Assembly: GCA_948567375.1 (NCBI GenBank)
Contig: OX419758.1
Coordinates: 12,653,001-12,717,000 of the forward strand
Length of the DNA: 64,000 bases
Origin: Lunularia cruciata
Taxonomy: Eukaryota; Streptophyta; Marchantiopsida; Lunulariales; Lunulariaceae
Direction of reading: 5' to 3'
The notes under the pieces were generated by a model. That model had not been told where the DNA came from. It did not search any database and was given only the letters and a program-made list of their open reading frames with translations. How positions within the stretch are numbered: position 1 is the first letter of the stretch; each line of letters opens with the position of its first letter. This document shows, in pieces, positions 8,442 through 19,221 of this stretch. The translations under genes were made by a program, and so were the position numbers.

Positions 8442-9721
8442 TACCACTTCCATCACAGAGACCACAGTTGGTCCGTCATGCTCATGAGGAGCTAGGACAT
8501 TTTGGAGTAAAGCGTACATATAGCTTACTCCAGAGTCATTATTGGTGGCGCGGTATGGAGACCGAGGTACAGCAATTTGTTGCTAGATGTGTGGTTTGTG
8601 ACCGAGTTAGAGCATCATTCAATGCTCCTACGCCATAGTTACACCCATTACCTATCATGGGATTGGGTTACCGTTGGACTTTGGACTTTGCCGGACCTTT
8701 ACCGCTGACTGTGAGACATCATCGGTATGTTTTGGTGATGGTGGAGCACTTCTCCAAGTGGATTGAGTTGGTAGCACTTCCTGACAAGTCTAGTGAAGGG
8801 ACAGCTTACTTGTTCCTGGATCGAGTTCTTAGTCATTTTGGTGCACCAGCTGAGGTTTTGACTGATCAGGGTACAGAGTTCTTGGGAGAGTTTCAGGTCT
8901 TGTGTGACAAGGCTTTGATTGATCATCGTACTACATCCCGAGATCACCCTGAGGCAGATGGCTTAGCAGAGAGAGTGGTTCAGACGGTGAAGAGAGGATT
9001 GCGAAAGTATGGTTTGCAGAGAGGCCACTTGGGAGATTGGGATCTCCAGTTACCTTGGTTGGCCATGGACTATCGGTTCAGCCGGCAAGCCTCCTTAGCA
9101 TCCTTCTCTCCATACTTTCTACTCTATGGACGAGATCCAGATTTACCTGCAGCCATTCGTCGAGATGCTACTGTAGTTTTGGACTTGGATGACCCCGATG
9201 TATGGATGAGCGCATGTTCTCAACGGGCAGAGATCTTTCGGAGAGTGATGCCGATGGCCTTTGAGAACTTGGCGATTGCTCAGCATAGAGATACTTTACG
9301 CTATGCTACCATTCAAGGAGGAGGTTATAGACCCTCGATCCATCGATTTCATCCCGGTGACTATGTATATCTACAGCAGACAGCACCGACGACACTTGAT
9401 GTCTCTACAGGCCGCACTATCTTGAGAGTGCGCGAGGTTTTGCCATCTGGAGTCCTTGTGTTAGAAGGACGTGATGGTGTTGTTTGGAAGGATCATGTGC
9501 GCAATTGTGCGCCATGCCACCTCCCAAACATTGATGGTACTATGGACCCAAGCTTGGCACTTGTACGTGCAGGCTTGAGGTGTATGTTATGTGGCTCTTC
9601 TGGTGGGGCTGCTACTATGTTAGTGTGTGATAGCTGTTCGAGAGGATGGCATATGGCATGTATGACTCCTCCCCTCACGGTGGTTCCTCAGGGACAGTGG
9701 TTATGTCCTAGATGTACTTGA
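8417..9721 (+). pseudogene. Copy A integrase with C-terminal PHD finger
   Basis: The HHCC zinc domain is at about 8475-8610 (HAHEELGHFG ... CVVCDRV). After a TAG at 8636-8638, also present in copy B, the frame stays open to 9721. The DDE core shows LDFAGP near 8680, LTDQGTEF near 8855 and the Glu of ADGLAERVVQ near 8965. A basic, SH3-like C-terminal region follows (HPGDYVYLQ, LRVREVLPSG). The end is a complete PHD finger of C4-H-C3 type at 9581-9718: CMLC, CDSC, GWHMAC and WLCPRC, including the usual PPLT(V)(V)P stretch. PHD fingers typically bind histone H3 tails. Here the finger occupies the place where chromoviruses carry a chromodomain, which suggests a targeting role. Confidence 0.9.
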
Positions 9722-9890
9722 CCTATAGCTAGTTCATTCTTTATATGGTATAGATTGCAGACAGGCGACTAACGATGGGGCTCCATAGCACCCGGCCTCC
9801 TGATCTTTGCCCATTAGAGGGTATACCATATACTTAGAGTAGATGGCTATCTGGAGTTAGAGGGACCTAACCGCTAGCTAGGGGGGCGAT
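9722..9890 (+). other. Copy A 3' UTR and polypurine tract
   Basis: Non-coding sequence lies between the polyprotein stop and the LTR region. It ends in a purine run (AGGGGGGCGA, 9879-9888) directly before TGTGGCAC. This fits a polypurine tract that primes plus-strand DNA synthesis. Copy B has the corresponding tract in mutated form. Confidence 0.6.
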
Positions 9891-9997
9891 TGTGGCACTT
9901 TAGAGTCTATGTATGACTTATGTGTGAGTTGTGCTTTTATAGTGTATGATGTTGACAGCGATGTATGTTGTGTAGCGATGTATATATGCACGACAGT
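9891..9997 (+). repeat. Direct repeat R1 bracketing the copy A 3' LTR
   Basis: About 105 bases starting TGTGGCACTTTAGAG and ending GCACGAC recur almost unchanged at 10446-10552. The pair encloses the 448-bp LTR core at the 3' end. The same arrangement occurs in copy B. Confidence 0.85.
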
Positions 9998-10445
9998 TGT
10001 CACGCCATTTGTAGTTCCGCATCTAGATGCTCAGACACTAGAGTTCCAATGATGGTAGTTAGAGTTATTCTAGCAGTTTCTCAGGGACTACTTTCCGACG
10101 GTTAGATTTCGTGTTCGGGGTACTGACTTCACGGTGGGGCCCACCGTCACTTTGCACCATTTGCACCGTCGAGTGTGCCATCAGCGGGACCGTTAGGGTT
10201 TCAGGGCTAGCTCAAGTCCAGGGGGTATAGTTTCAAAGTGAGCTCTAGAGAGCTCACTTCTCTGATGTTGAGCCTTCGAGTTCCTGGCTATGGTGGACAG
10301 AGGCCGGCGAGCGTCACCTGGATTCTCTATGCTTGAGTGGGTGTGGCTTGACTGTAATTAGTGCCCAATTGTTGGCAGTTTATAGAGTGACAGATCAAGT
10401 ACTGATCTGAGTTGAGTTGAGTTGGGAGTGTTAAGCAATCTGATT
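9998..10445 (+). repeat. Copy A 3' LTR core (X segment)
   Basis: This segment begins TGTCACGCCATTTGTAG and is homologous to the 5' LTRs of copies B (35890-36177), C (43484-43933) and D (11381-11792), and to the 3' LTR core of B (26147-26591). In the 5' LTRs it starts right at the element edge and ends TTACA, without the flanking R repeats seen here. Confidence 0.8.
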
Positions 10446-10552
10446 ATTGTGGCACTTTAGAGTCTATGTATGACTTATGTGTGAGTTGTGCTTTTATAGT
10501 GTATGATGTTGACAGCGATGTATGTTGTGTAGCGATGTATATACGCACGACA
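10446..10552 (+). repeat. Direct repeat R2 at the copy A 3' terminus
   Basis: This is the second copy of the ~105-bp repeat at 9891, ending CGACA at 10552. Immediately after it the sequence switches to the internal 5' UTR of copy D in reverse orientation. Copy B ends at the same CGACA, which supports this as the real 3' terminus of the family. Confidence 0.75.
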
Positions 10553-11380
10553 AAGGAATGTCAATCTACTCCTATGCTACCAAGATCACCAAGGATAGGA
10601 CCAAATTTCCTCTCCTAGCCAAAGCTATATGTATCAAACTACCAATTATTAGAATAACAAGTGAGGATGGACCAATTGGCTAGGGCACCAATTTAGGAAC
10701 CAAAGATCTACGGTTTTCATAAAATCTTGAAAGGTGTGCAGATTTTGCCAAACAATTACCAAAAACTCAACTAAACTAGCTAGCCACAAACCAATTTGTT
10801 GGCCCTTTTAAACACCAAAATTCAACCATCCAAATCTAGACAACCTCCAAGATATAAGACCTTTCTTCTTGCCAATTCAAACCTTCACCAGTTTGGCTAA
10901 CCTACCAAATTTGGCTCTACCAAATTGAACATCTCCAAATCTAGCCTTCCTCCACCAACTCTAACCTCCAATCTCCAATTCTTTTGCCAATCTAGAAAAC
11001 CTCTAAATATGCACTAAAATAGCACAATTTCTCCAATTCAAGAGATATGTTTTCCAAATCCCTAATTCGAGAAGATGTGTTTCACAATATGCCTCTAATT
11101 TTGCTTTTCAAGTCCAATTTGCAACACCAAGACCTGAAATTTCACTCTCTTGCACTCAAATTGAACATCTAGTGACTTAAAATTGACCTCAATTCTAAGA
11201 ACATTGGGTAGCACTCATGCATACCATCTACTCCACTATCAAATCTACAACAACTTGAACAAGGCTTCCACACAAGATCCACACAATTGAATCAAAACAA
11301 TTGAAAGTACCATCAATTTGCCAAGCTTGAAAATACCACCAACGGCTGAGTTCTTGCACTCAATTTCCCATTGACTCTAA
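10553..11380 (-). mobile_element. DNMT-PHD family copy D: 5' UTR fragment
   Basis: Read on the minus strand, this is homologous to the long 5' UTR of copy B (34848-35889). Shared blocks include CTCTCCTAGCCAAAGCTA and GGACCAATTGGCTAGGGCACCA, both seen on the plus strand. It is cut at 10552/10553 by the end of copy A, as expected if A inserted into D. The gag and the rest of D would then lie left of the window. It is non-coding and decayed. Confidence 0.75.
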
Positions 11381-11792
11381 TGTAGTCAGTTCACATTCAA
11401 CTTGAATCAAAAAGAAATCCTCAACTCAATGGTCTACCAACAGTGGGCCTTGATTATAGTCAAGCGACACCTACTCTAGCTAAGAGACTCCATGTGACAC
11501 TTCAATCAGTCTTTTTCCACCATAGCTAAGAGCTCAAAGGCTCAACATCAAAGAAAAGAGGTCTTTAGAGTTGTAATTCAAAAGGGATACCCCTATGCTC
11601 GACCTAGCTCTCCAACTCCGGTGTTGTTATTGATGGTGCAAATGGTGGGTCTCGTGGTATGATCAATGGCCCTAATATGAAATCTGGCCATTGCCATGTA
11701 GTCTCTGAGCAACTACTTATATAAGTTTAATTGCCAAGACTATCATTCCAACATCCAAGCAAACAAGCTCTTGCATTGCAAATGTTGTGACA
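11381..11792 (-). repeat. Copy D 5' LTR
   Basis: On the minus strand this begins TGTCACAACATTTGC at 11792 and ends GACTACA at 11381, giving TG...CA termini and 412 bp. It matches the LTR core of copies A, B and C but is more diverged. It lacks the R repeats. To its right lies unrelated AT-rich DNA. Confidence 0.75.
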
Positions 11793-13340
11793 ACATGATG
11801 GACTAATTTCAATATAGGCCTCTAATTGTTTTAACTCTTAAAGAGTGTACTGATTATTTTCATAAGAATATTCTTAAAACAATATGGATATTCTTTGAAT
11901 AACTTAACTTTCTAAAGAATATTATAAATTCATATATATAGAAACACTAAATTAAATACTACTTTAGGCCTCTATACATACAGGATACTTATTGATATCC
12001 TATATTTATTTATTTCTCTCTCTCTCTCTCTCCCTCTCTTTGTCTCCTCTCTTGTAGTTTATTTAATTCTTAATTTGTTTCAACCACAATAATAGAGGTT
12101 TAGAGCAGTATTTATTTTAGTGTATCTTAGTTTAAATCTCCAATAAAAATATATATCTTATGTATCCTTAAAAAATATATCCTACAAGGGCTATATCATT
12201 GTGTCATTCTATGTTAATATCTTGTAAATTTTGGCTCAATCTTTTCTTGATCATGGTCTGTTGTAAGATTTATATCATTATATCTCTAATAAAAGCATCT
12301 TGTAACATGCATCATAATGTTATTGAGAATGGAGTGGCTTCACTATCGGTATTTTATATTAATAGTGAAAAGTGCAATGAATCCAAGGCATTACCAAAGT
12401 ATAAGGTCCTTGCTCAACTGCTTTTTGCTTTTACTCTCCACTTTGAGGGAAAAATTCCTGGCTCTAAAAGAATTCAGAGCAACTATTGAGGCACTTCCCA
12501 AGTGTGCTATACTATATGTATTTACTAACTTTGTGATTTCAGTTGAAAGAAAGAACATGTAGCTAATTTGCTAGGTCTCTTTTTTCTACACAACATCATG
12601 TTAACTCTATACAAATGTAGGAATAGAAATATGCTAGTGTATGTGACAATGCATTGATCATACAATCTAAGGAGATGCACTTTGAGTTGATAAAGACAAT
12701 ATAACACAAACCATATATACAATCCATTGAAATGTAACAATGATTGATTTGGAGTGAGGAGGAAAAGAGAAGACTGGTAAACCCTAAACCCTAAAACTGG
12801 TAACTCGTAAATGTGCCTTGTTAATGGAGACTCATTACATCCCACGCTCTTGAGAATAGGGAAGGTGCTACGGACTGAGTAAAACAACATTTTATTGAAG
12901 CTACTTTTGAGGTTGACTACACCCATTGTCATTTCATATAATTTCGAATTTTAATAACGTAGGGAATGTCTCGTACGATAATCAAACAGTGAAAAATGTG
13001 ATAAAAGAACTTTTGTAGGAGAATGAGGCAGTACCCATTACAAAACCCTACGTAAATAGTGTTATTCAAGCACATCATTAGCCTTGTGTACATAAATAAC
13101 AATTAAAAATTTGCTCCCAATGAGGTAACAAGATTCAGCAAATCTTGGGTTCAAAACCGTCCATTAAAAAGAAGAGGTATAGAGTAAATTATGATGGATG
13201 AAGCTAAATATCTCACCAGCCTATTATTAACTTAGCATTCCCAAGTCAAATTCAAATATTCAAATGATCCAAAATTAGTGTGGAAAGGACTCCTCCATCT
13301 CCCTCATAAACACCAAAATGCTCCCATTAATTCTAGAGTA
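11793..13340. other. AT-rich intergenic DNA
   Basis: No gene is recognised. The stretch contains a (TC)n microsatellite at about 12015-12040 and two and a half CCCTAAA telomere-type units at about 12778-12796. Short open frames (for example 12199-12489) match nothing known and have no coding features. Confidence 0.6.
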
Positions 13341-16300
13341 TGGTTGTCTCTAAAACTCATTCCATTTTTCCCAAGCTACTGAAAGAAAGGATGGTTCATG
13401 CAAACTGTCATTCAAACTCAAGCTTTTGATTTGAACGAAAGATTTAGAAGAACGCTCGCACCGAATGTTTGTGGGTGTTCGTCCCATAAACTTTCGAGAG
13501 ACGTCAAGTGATGATAAGACCACTCGCGTATGGATGGATGGAAGCAGTGTGATTGCGCACTGTAGGACAGATGACCGTACCAGACGCGGGGAGATTACAA
13601 TTAATGCACAAAGAATGAACAAGCATGTTCGAGATTTGGAGCCAGGACATGAAAAGTAGAGCCAACAGTGGACATAGTAGGCTGGTGAAAATGTGTAGCA
13701 CGTTTGAAGATTAGTTGTTGAACCTCAGAGGTGAAAAGGGGAGTGGACGCATCGATCAAACTCAGCGACTGCTCGGTGGCACGGTCTACGGTACTCCATG
13801 GATCCAGCCAGGTAAGCGCTTTGAAGAGCAGCGGCAGGAACGTTAAAGTGAAACCATTATGATGAGAAACTAGGAAATAACAACATCGAAAGCTGAAGGG
13901 GCAGCAGCAGCGAACGAGCGGAACCAGTAATCTATGGGGCTACAAGTAGAATTGTACCAAAGGATTTTGGGGAGGAAAGCTGGCATCATAATGGGCACAC
14001 TCACCAGCATATGCATATCTTATGATGCTTACAGCGGGAAAAGCTATGTCGACGACTCTGGCGATATATCAGAGGCGGAAAATCTGCTGCACTATGTACA
14101 GTAGCAGCTAGCTCTATACTGCAGCTTCTGCGGTGAAGAGGTGCAAAGGAAACCAACGAGGTTAAAGTGGACTTTTGAGAAGGGATGGAGGTGAAACAAA
14201 CAAACAAACACTTTTTCCATATGGACTACTCCTTGCTTGCAGAAGAGGACCTGGTAGGATAATCTACCAGAAAGAAAGAAAGGGCAAGGTGACAGTTTGC
14301 TCTTTCTGCAGGGCAGGGAAGTAGCAGATCCAGTCAGCAGTCAAAGAGGAGTGTGCAAATTAGCAGGAGCACTTGAGCATTGAAGGCGTGCAGTGGTGAG
14401 GAATGATTTAACTATTAAATTGTGACCGAATCAATACAGTACTCTCCATTGAGGTGATGATTGGATCAACATCCAAATGACCACAGTAGCGACTCAACCC
14501 GGTCCTTGCATAACCCGGTTGGTGCTTGTCCATCAACTGGATTGAATCGGGTCGTGAATCCCGCTGCAGTCTGTCCACTCTACTCTACTATACTCCACTC
14601 CACCTCCATAGAATCTAACAGTAAGGATTTGTTTCGCCGTGGAAAGGATCTATGAGCAAGATAGTATGAATTTGGTCGGTGGCATCATGTGTACGATAGG
14701 GGCGGAGACTAAACGGTATATACTTTGAACCTGTAAACATCTTCTTCCGTCCCTGCACTATCTATTGTATACGTACTCTCCATCATCCGAAAGACCATAC
14801 TTCAACCGTGGGCAAAGCTGCCACTTTTTATCTTCTGGTCAAATCTAATCTTCAGAACATCCTGGATATCTACCTCCCAGATGTTCCAAGGGCGACACAC
14901 GAAGCATGAACGCATCGAAAGGCCAAAAGGCAACAGCAGGAGGATCAGAGAAGAGGAGACCTTCAAATTCAATGGAAGGAAAGAACCGTGTACCTACTTT
15001 CATAATGCGGGAGAAAGCGAAACGAAGAGATCGAAACATTTGTCTGAAAGAATCACAAGAAAACAGAAGGAATAGTCTTAATTATTGAAAGTGGTGACAT
15101 CCCATATCATATCCATACGTTTTTAGGTTTTTAGGACCACACTCTCTTTGACCACTTCTGGAGAGAGAGAAGAACAGCTGCTGGAGCCCATACCTCTTCT
15201 CAAGAAAAGACGGATCCTCATTGTTGGTGAAGTAAGTGAATCTTCTTGCTAATGGTGGGGGCCAAAGAAGAGCTCAAACCTCAAATGCACTTGACGGATG
15301 CAAATGGAGCTTTAAGTAATGATTTGTCTTCCACATGGAGAAGACTACGGTAGTTCTTTAGAATAAGATTTTAATAGCCTCAATTAGTTTGAGGTCGTAC
15401 CGAGTCCGACACTCCCACACATTGGGTCTTGAACTTTGGAGAACTTGTAGGCAGTTAGTTAAGGCATTGAGGTAGATGCTGTTGTGTTGATTGGAGCATA
15501 AGAAAACATTGCACATGGGTCTAGCTTCTCAATTGGCTATGGCTGCTGGCTCGTAAGGCGCGGTGATTGTGACTACATGTTACTTTTCGTTCGAGCATGT
15601 AACATTGGGCTAGAATCGGATCTGGCCTACCGCTCCACTGCTCACTATTCTTAGATAGTGCTGGCTGGTCTGGACTCTGGACTTCGAGGAAGAAGAAGAG
15701 AAGAAGAAAACCTTTAACTCCAGAGACACACAGTCCTCCTCTTCTTCGTCGAACCATGCATCTTTGAGTCAAAATAAGACAATTAGTGGTTGATAAACTC
15801 TCCTCCAATACATGGGGTTGAGTGAGGCCTGTCCAACCCCCTCAAATTACGTGTCTCCATGTCTTTCTTTGTCGACTATCATTATCCCCTCATGGGCCAG
15901 GATGGAAGACCCTCGAGGGACCACTGATGTTGACAAAGTATTCTTATTCTCCCTCCCTCCCTCTCTTTCTCCCTCTCTCGATCAAAGCGAAGCTGAATCA
16001 AACAGTTCGAAGAGACGAGAACCCGAAGAAAGTCTGTGTATATCTTTAGCTAATTCGTTGATGCTCTAGAAATGTGTGTGCATGTGGGGTAGGCATGGAG
16101 ATAAGATTTGATCATCTTTTACCAAACCCAGTTACTGTCTCGTTAAGGGTTGAGAGATTCCTCCAGCATTCCAGGAAGAGAACCGAACCGAACGGAACAG
16201 CAAATATATGTACTGTATGTGCATGTCACTCCAGCAGCAGCATCTGCACGGGCATAAGGGCTGATAAAGAATTTTCGCTCATGATTTGTCAGAAAGGGAT

Positions 16301-19221
16301 GATACTGTACTGGTAGTAATATTGGAAGTCAGGAAAGTAAGTTCCAATACTGTATAGCCATCATCCACCCATCAACGTATTTATCAAACTCAAGTGGTGC
16401 GATCTGGACGACTTCCCGACACAGGAGTCTTGGAGCCAAGGCATGTATGTCTTTGATAGAGATTGAGTGATATTCTTGAAGGGTGTGAGTGTGAGCTGCT
16501 GCTGCTGCTGCTGCCTAGTGAGTTCCAACAATGATTGTGGGTATTTATGTCTACAATCCTTCGCTTTGGCTCACGTTTGCACGAAGTGTTGGGGAGAATC
16601 ATGAATCTCTTTCGAGTGTTCGCTCGCATGATGCCACCTTTACCCCCATGTGCTTTTCAATGCACGCTCTTATCAGTTTTTGGACGTGTACACATTACTA
16701 TTCCCGTGTGTTCAAACAAAATAACAGTCCTCCTCTTCTTCCTCCTTTTCACCTTCCTTCCAGTCATGCCCACGGTAACAGATTCATGGGGCCACTGTTT
16801 CGACTCCATGCAGCAGCTGCTGCTCCTGCTCACTGTTGCAAAATATTTTGACAATGAGTGCCATATCACAGCAGTGTATGAAGGCAATGTGCTGGAAATG
16901 ATTCATCGACCAAGAAGCGCACATGGCCATGAGTACTTCACCCAATGATTCCTTTGGAACTTATTCAAGTGCGTTGACCTGATGATTGCACGATAAATCA
17001 AATGTATCGACCCCCCTCACAATCAAATGAAAATGCGTATATCTACGGTCAAGTGGTCGTTCACCAGAGGAAAACTGCCAGGATTACTCTCTCCGTTCTT
17101 TCGTTTTCTCCTCACCAAAAGTAGCCCAAGCGAATATTATACATCGTTCAAATTATGCTCTGTCTGTTCTTCAGGTCATCATTTTCTGAGCATTCGTTAG
17201 CAACTTGTTTTTTACGAAAGGGTTTTAGAATCGTAAGCAAACAAGTGTTCGGGAATCTTCTGACATAATTTTGGCATCAATCATAAAATATTGACTTATT
17301 ATACCCATTTCTCGCAACGGCAGATTAGGTTTCAGAAATGTCACGAGCCATTCATTTCACCCAGACATACCCATCATCCAAGTCACTGTGTAAAGTTGTT
17401 TCGAGCCAAATATGAATCATTGCCTTCGCAAATGTCACTTGAGTGTTGGCAAGACGGTGGCAAGACAAATACTTGTAATTTGTTTTTCAAAGATTTGTCA
17501 ATGATTACTCCACTCAGTCGAGGCTTTACTCTCTGCGGTTCTTAGTGTCAAGAGGTTACCCAGGGCCCAATCTTAAACACAGATTATTTCACAAGCTGTT
17601 TATTAGGATATTTGGACCTGGCCTCTATACTCAAGTCTCAGCTTTTTGTACCTCTAGTGAACTAGGCCCGGAAACTACAAGGCTCCTGTTGACCGCCGTT
17701 GCACCAGACTGCATGCTCTTGGTATGGATATAGATAGATAGATTGTGCTCTCTGCAGTCGGAAAACGAACAAGGGAACGAACTTACTACATGGGGCGGCG
17801 AGGCAAAGCAGTAACTCTCAGAAGTCGTAGGCGCAATCAAGTCTGTGCTACGATTGCTCGGACCTTCGAAGCTCTTAGCACACTAGATACATTCGAGTGT
17901 CAATGATGTTCTCCTCTCGATGTCCCAGTAACACACGAGATATCACTCCTGAAAAGCGACTCTCGAGTTTCTACAGGACATTTCTTTCGGTGCTTGCACA
18001 CGAGATGCAAGGCGGTAAAAGGCGAGCCCTGGTCCGAGCTAAGCATCTGCTTCCAAGTGTCAATGAGAGTGCTTTTGACTGCTTGGAACACAGTTATACA
18101 CGAGATCCCACTTCCCACGGCGAATAGGTTCAGATGTCCTGGACGCAGTCAGTCACTAGAGTCACCGTCACATGCTTCCTCTTCGCGGCTGGTACACGAG
18201 AGAGGGTTCTCTATTGGGCCACCTATAAGTTCCTACTCTGCTCGCGCCGACTGCCTGATACAGGTGGATGTTCTCGACTCGTTTCAGTCGTTTCAGGGTA
18301 GTTTAGATTAGGTGCATCTTCGAAGGGCAGTTCTAAGGAACTCGTCATCGTTTACTGCCCGACTGGCATAGTCGCGGAAACATGCCACTGCATGTAGGTC
18401 CACTAGAGCACTCTAGAAAGTGTTTATTCCTCCCAGTAGGTCCCTTTCCTCTGATCGCATTGACTCTTCCATTGGTGGCGGTCGGGGTACGAACTTTGCG
18501 AACTTACTGTAATTACCCAAGTTGCTCCGTATTCCGACCACATTAAGTGGGGACCACCTCATTAGATCACAGCAATTCGAAAGGGTGGTGCTATTTTTTT
18601 ACATCTAGCGTCTTGACAGTGATATTTGCTGTCCTTTGAGGCATGTTTTTACACAACACATATTCCCTGTTATTTCCTGGTCAAGATTCCTTACCAAATC
18701 ATGTCCAAGAGATAGGTCCAACCATCTTAGGGTGAGTCTCGTTCCAACTCCATTTCTCGTTCACAAATTCGTCACATGAGCTGAACTTAAATCCGATCTT
18801 TCCTTTCCAAAATGTCGCTCGCATTCTTTGAACTCATATTCAAAGCACGAGGTCCTTGTCCTCATATCGTTCGCCGCTCTACAGTGGACTACTACGCACC
18901 GATCTTGTGTGAGGACAAATCTCAAACTGGAACTCAGCTTCTAGGGCTGGAGTTTGCGGCCTGTACATACATCTCCGTCTTCTGTGTGATCTGATTATCG
19001 AGGTTCCGAAGTGGAATCAAAAATTGCTTTTCCAGTCCTGAGCCACAAAATTGATGATTTACATTCCATATCCGATAGATACACTAAAATGTGCGAAGCT
19101 ACTTACTTTGTAGGAGGTCTGAATTCCCTCAACTCTTCTAAAAGGTCTCAGATCCCAGCCGGACAAGAATACGTGAAGAAAGAATTGCAGACGAAAGAAC
19201 ATCATTTTGGGCTCTGACGTC
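13341..19221. other. Non-repetitive DNA downstream of eIF3k, no gene recognised
   Basis: Base composition is more balanced than in the retrotransposon and AT-rich parts, and CpG is present, as in the eIF3k introns. No recognisable protein, tRNA or rRNA was found on either strand. Small simple repeats occur: CTG units near 16495-16514 and a CT-rich tract near 15945-15985. Part just left of 19222 should be the eIF3k 3' UTR. Undetected small exons or non-coding RNAs remain possible. Confidence 0.5.

Larger units (their letters stand above)
2505..10552 (+). mobile_element. DNMT-PHD gypsy retrotransposon, copy A (5' part outside window)
   Basis: This is a Ty3/gypsy LTR element with domain order gag, protease, C5-DNA methyltransferase, RT, RNase H, integrase, PHD finger, then 3' UTR, purine tract and LTR region. 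Comparison with copy B shows that one long polyprotein frame once covered 2505-9721. It is now broken by in-frame stops at 3017, 3530, 3632, 3896, 5178, 5514, 5643, 5787, 6081, 6606 and 8636, a 2-base loss near 4700 and a 1-base loss near 8420. The first roughly 30 gag codons, 5' UTR and 5' LTR are missing at the left edge, where the chromovirus LTR begins. They probably lie beyond the chromovirus, left of the window. The 3' terminus (CGACA at 10552) matches the 3' terminus of copy B. Confidence 0.9.

Noticed and set aside
9500..9721. A chromodomain at the end of the DNMT-PHD integrase
   Set aside because: The spacing of Cys and His is that of a C4HC3 PHD finger; no chromodomain-like WKGY or TWEP block is present.
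12778..12796. Telomere-type CCCTAAA units as a sign of a chromosome end or fusion
   Set aside because: Only about two and a half units in AT-rich DNA; this is expected by chance in plant intergenic sequence.
13350..18311. Several short open frames as possible host genes
   Set aside because: No recognisable domain, no conserved splice-linked exons and no codon pattern like eIF3k. They occur on both strands at the density expected by chance.
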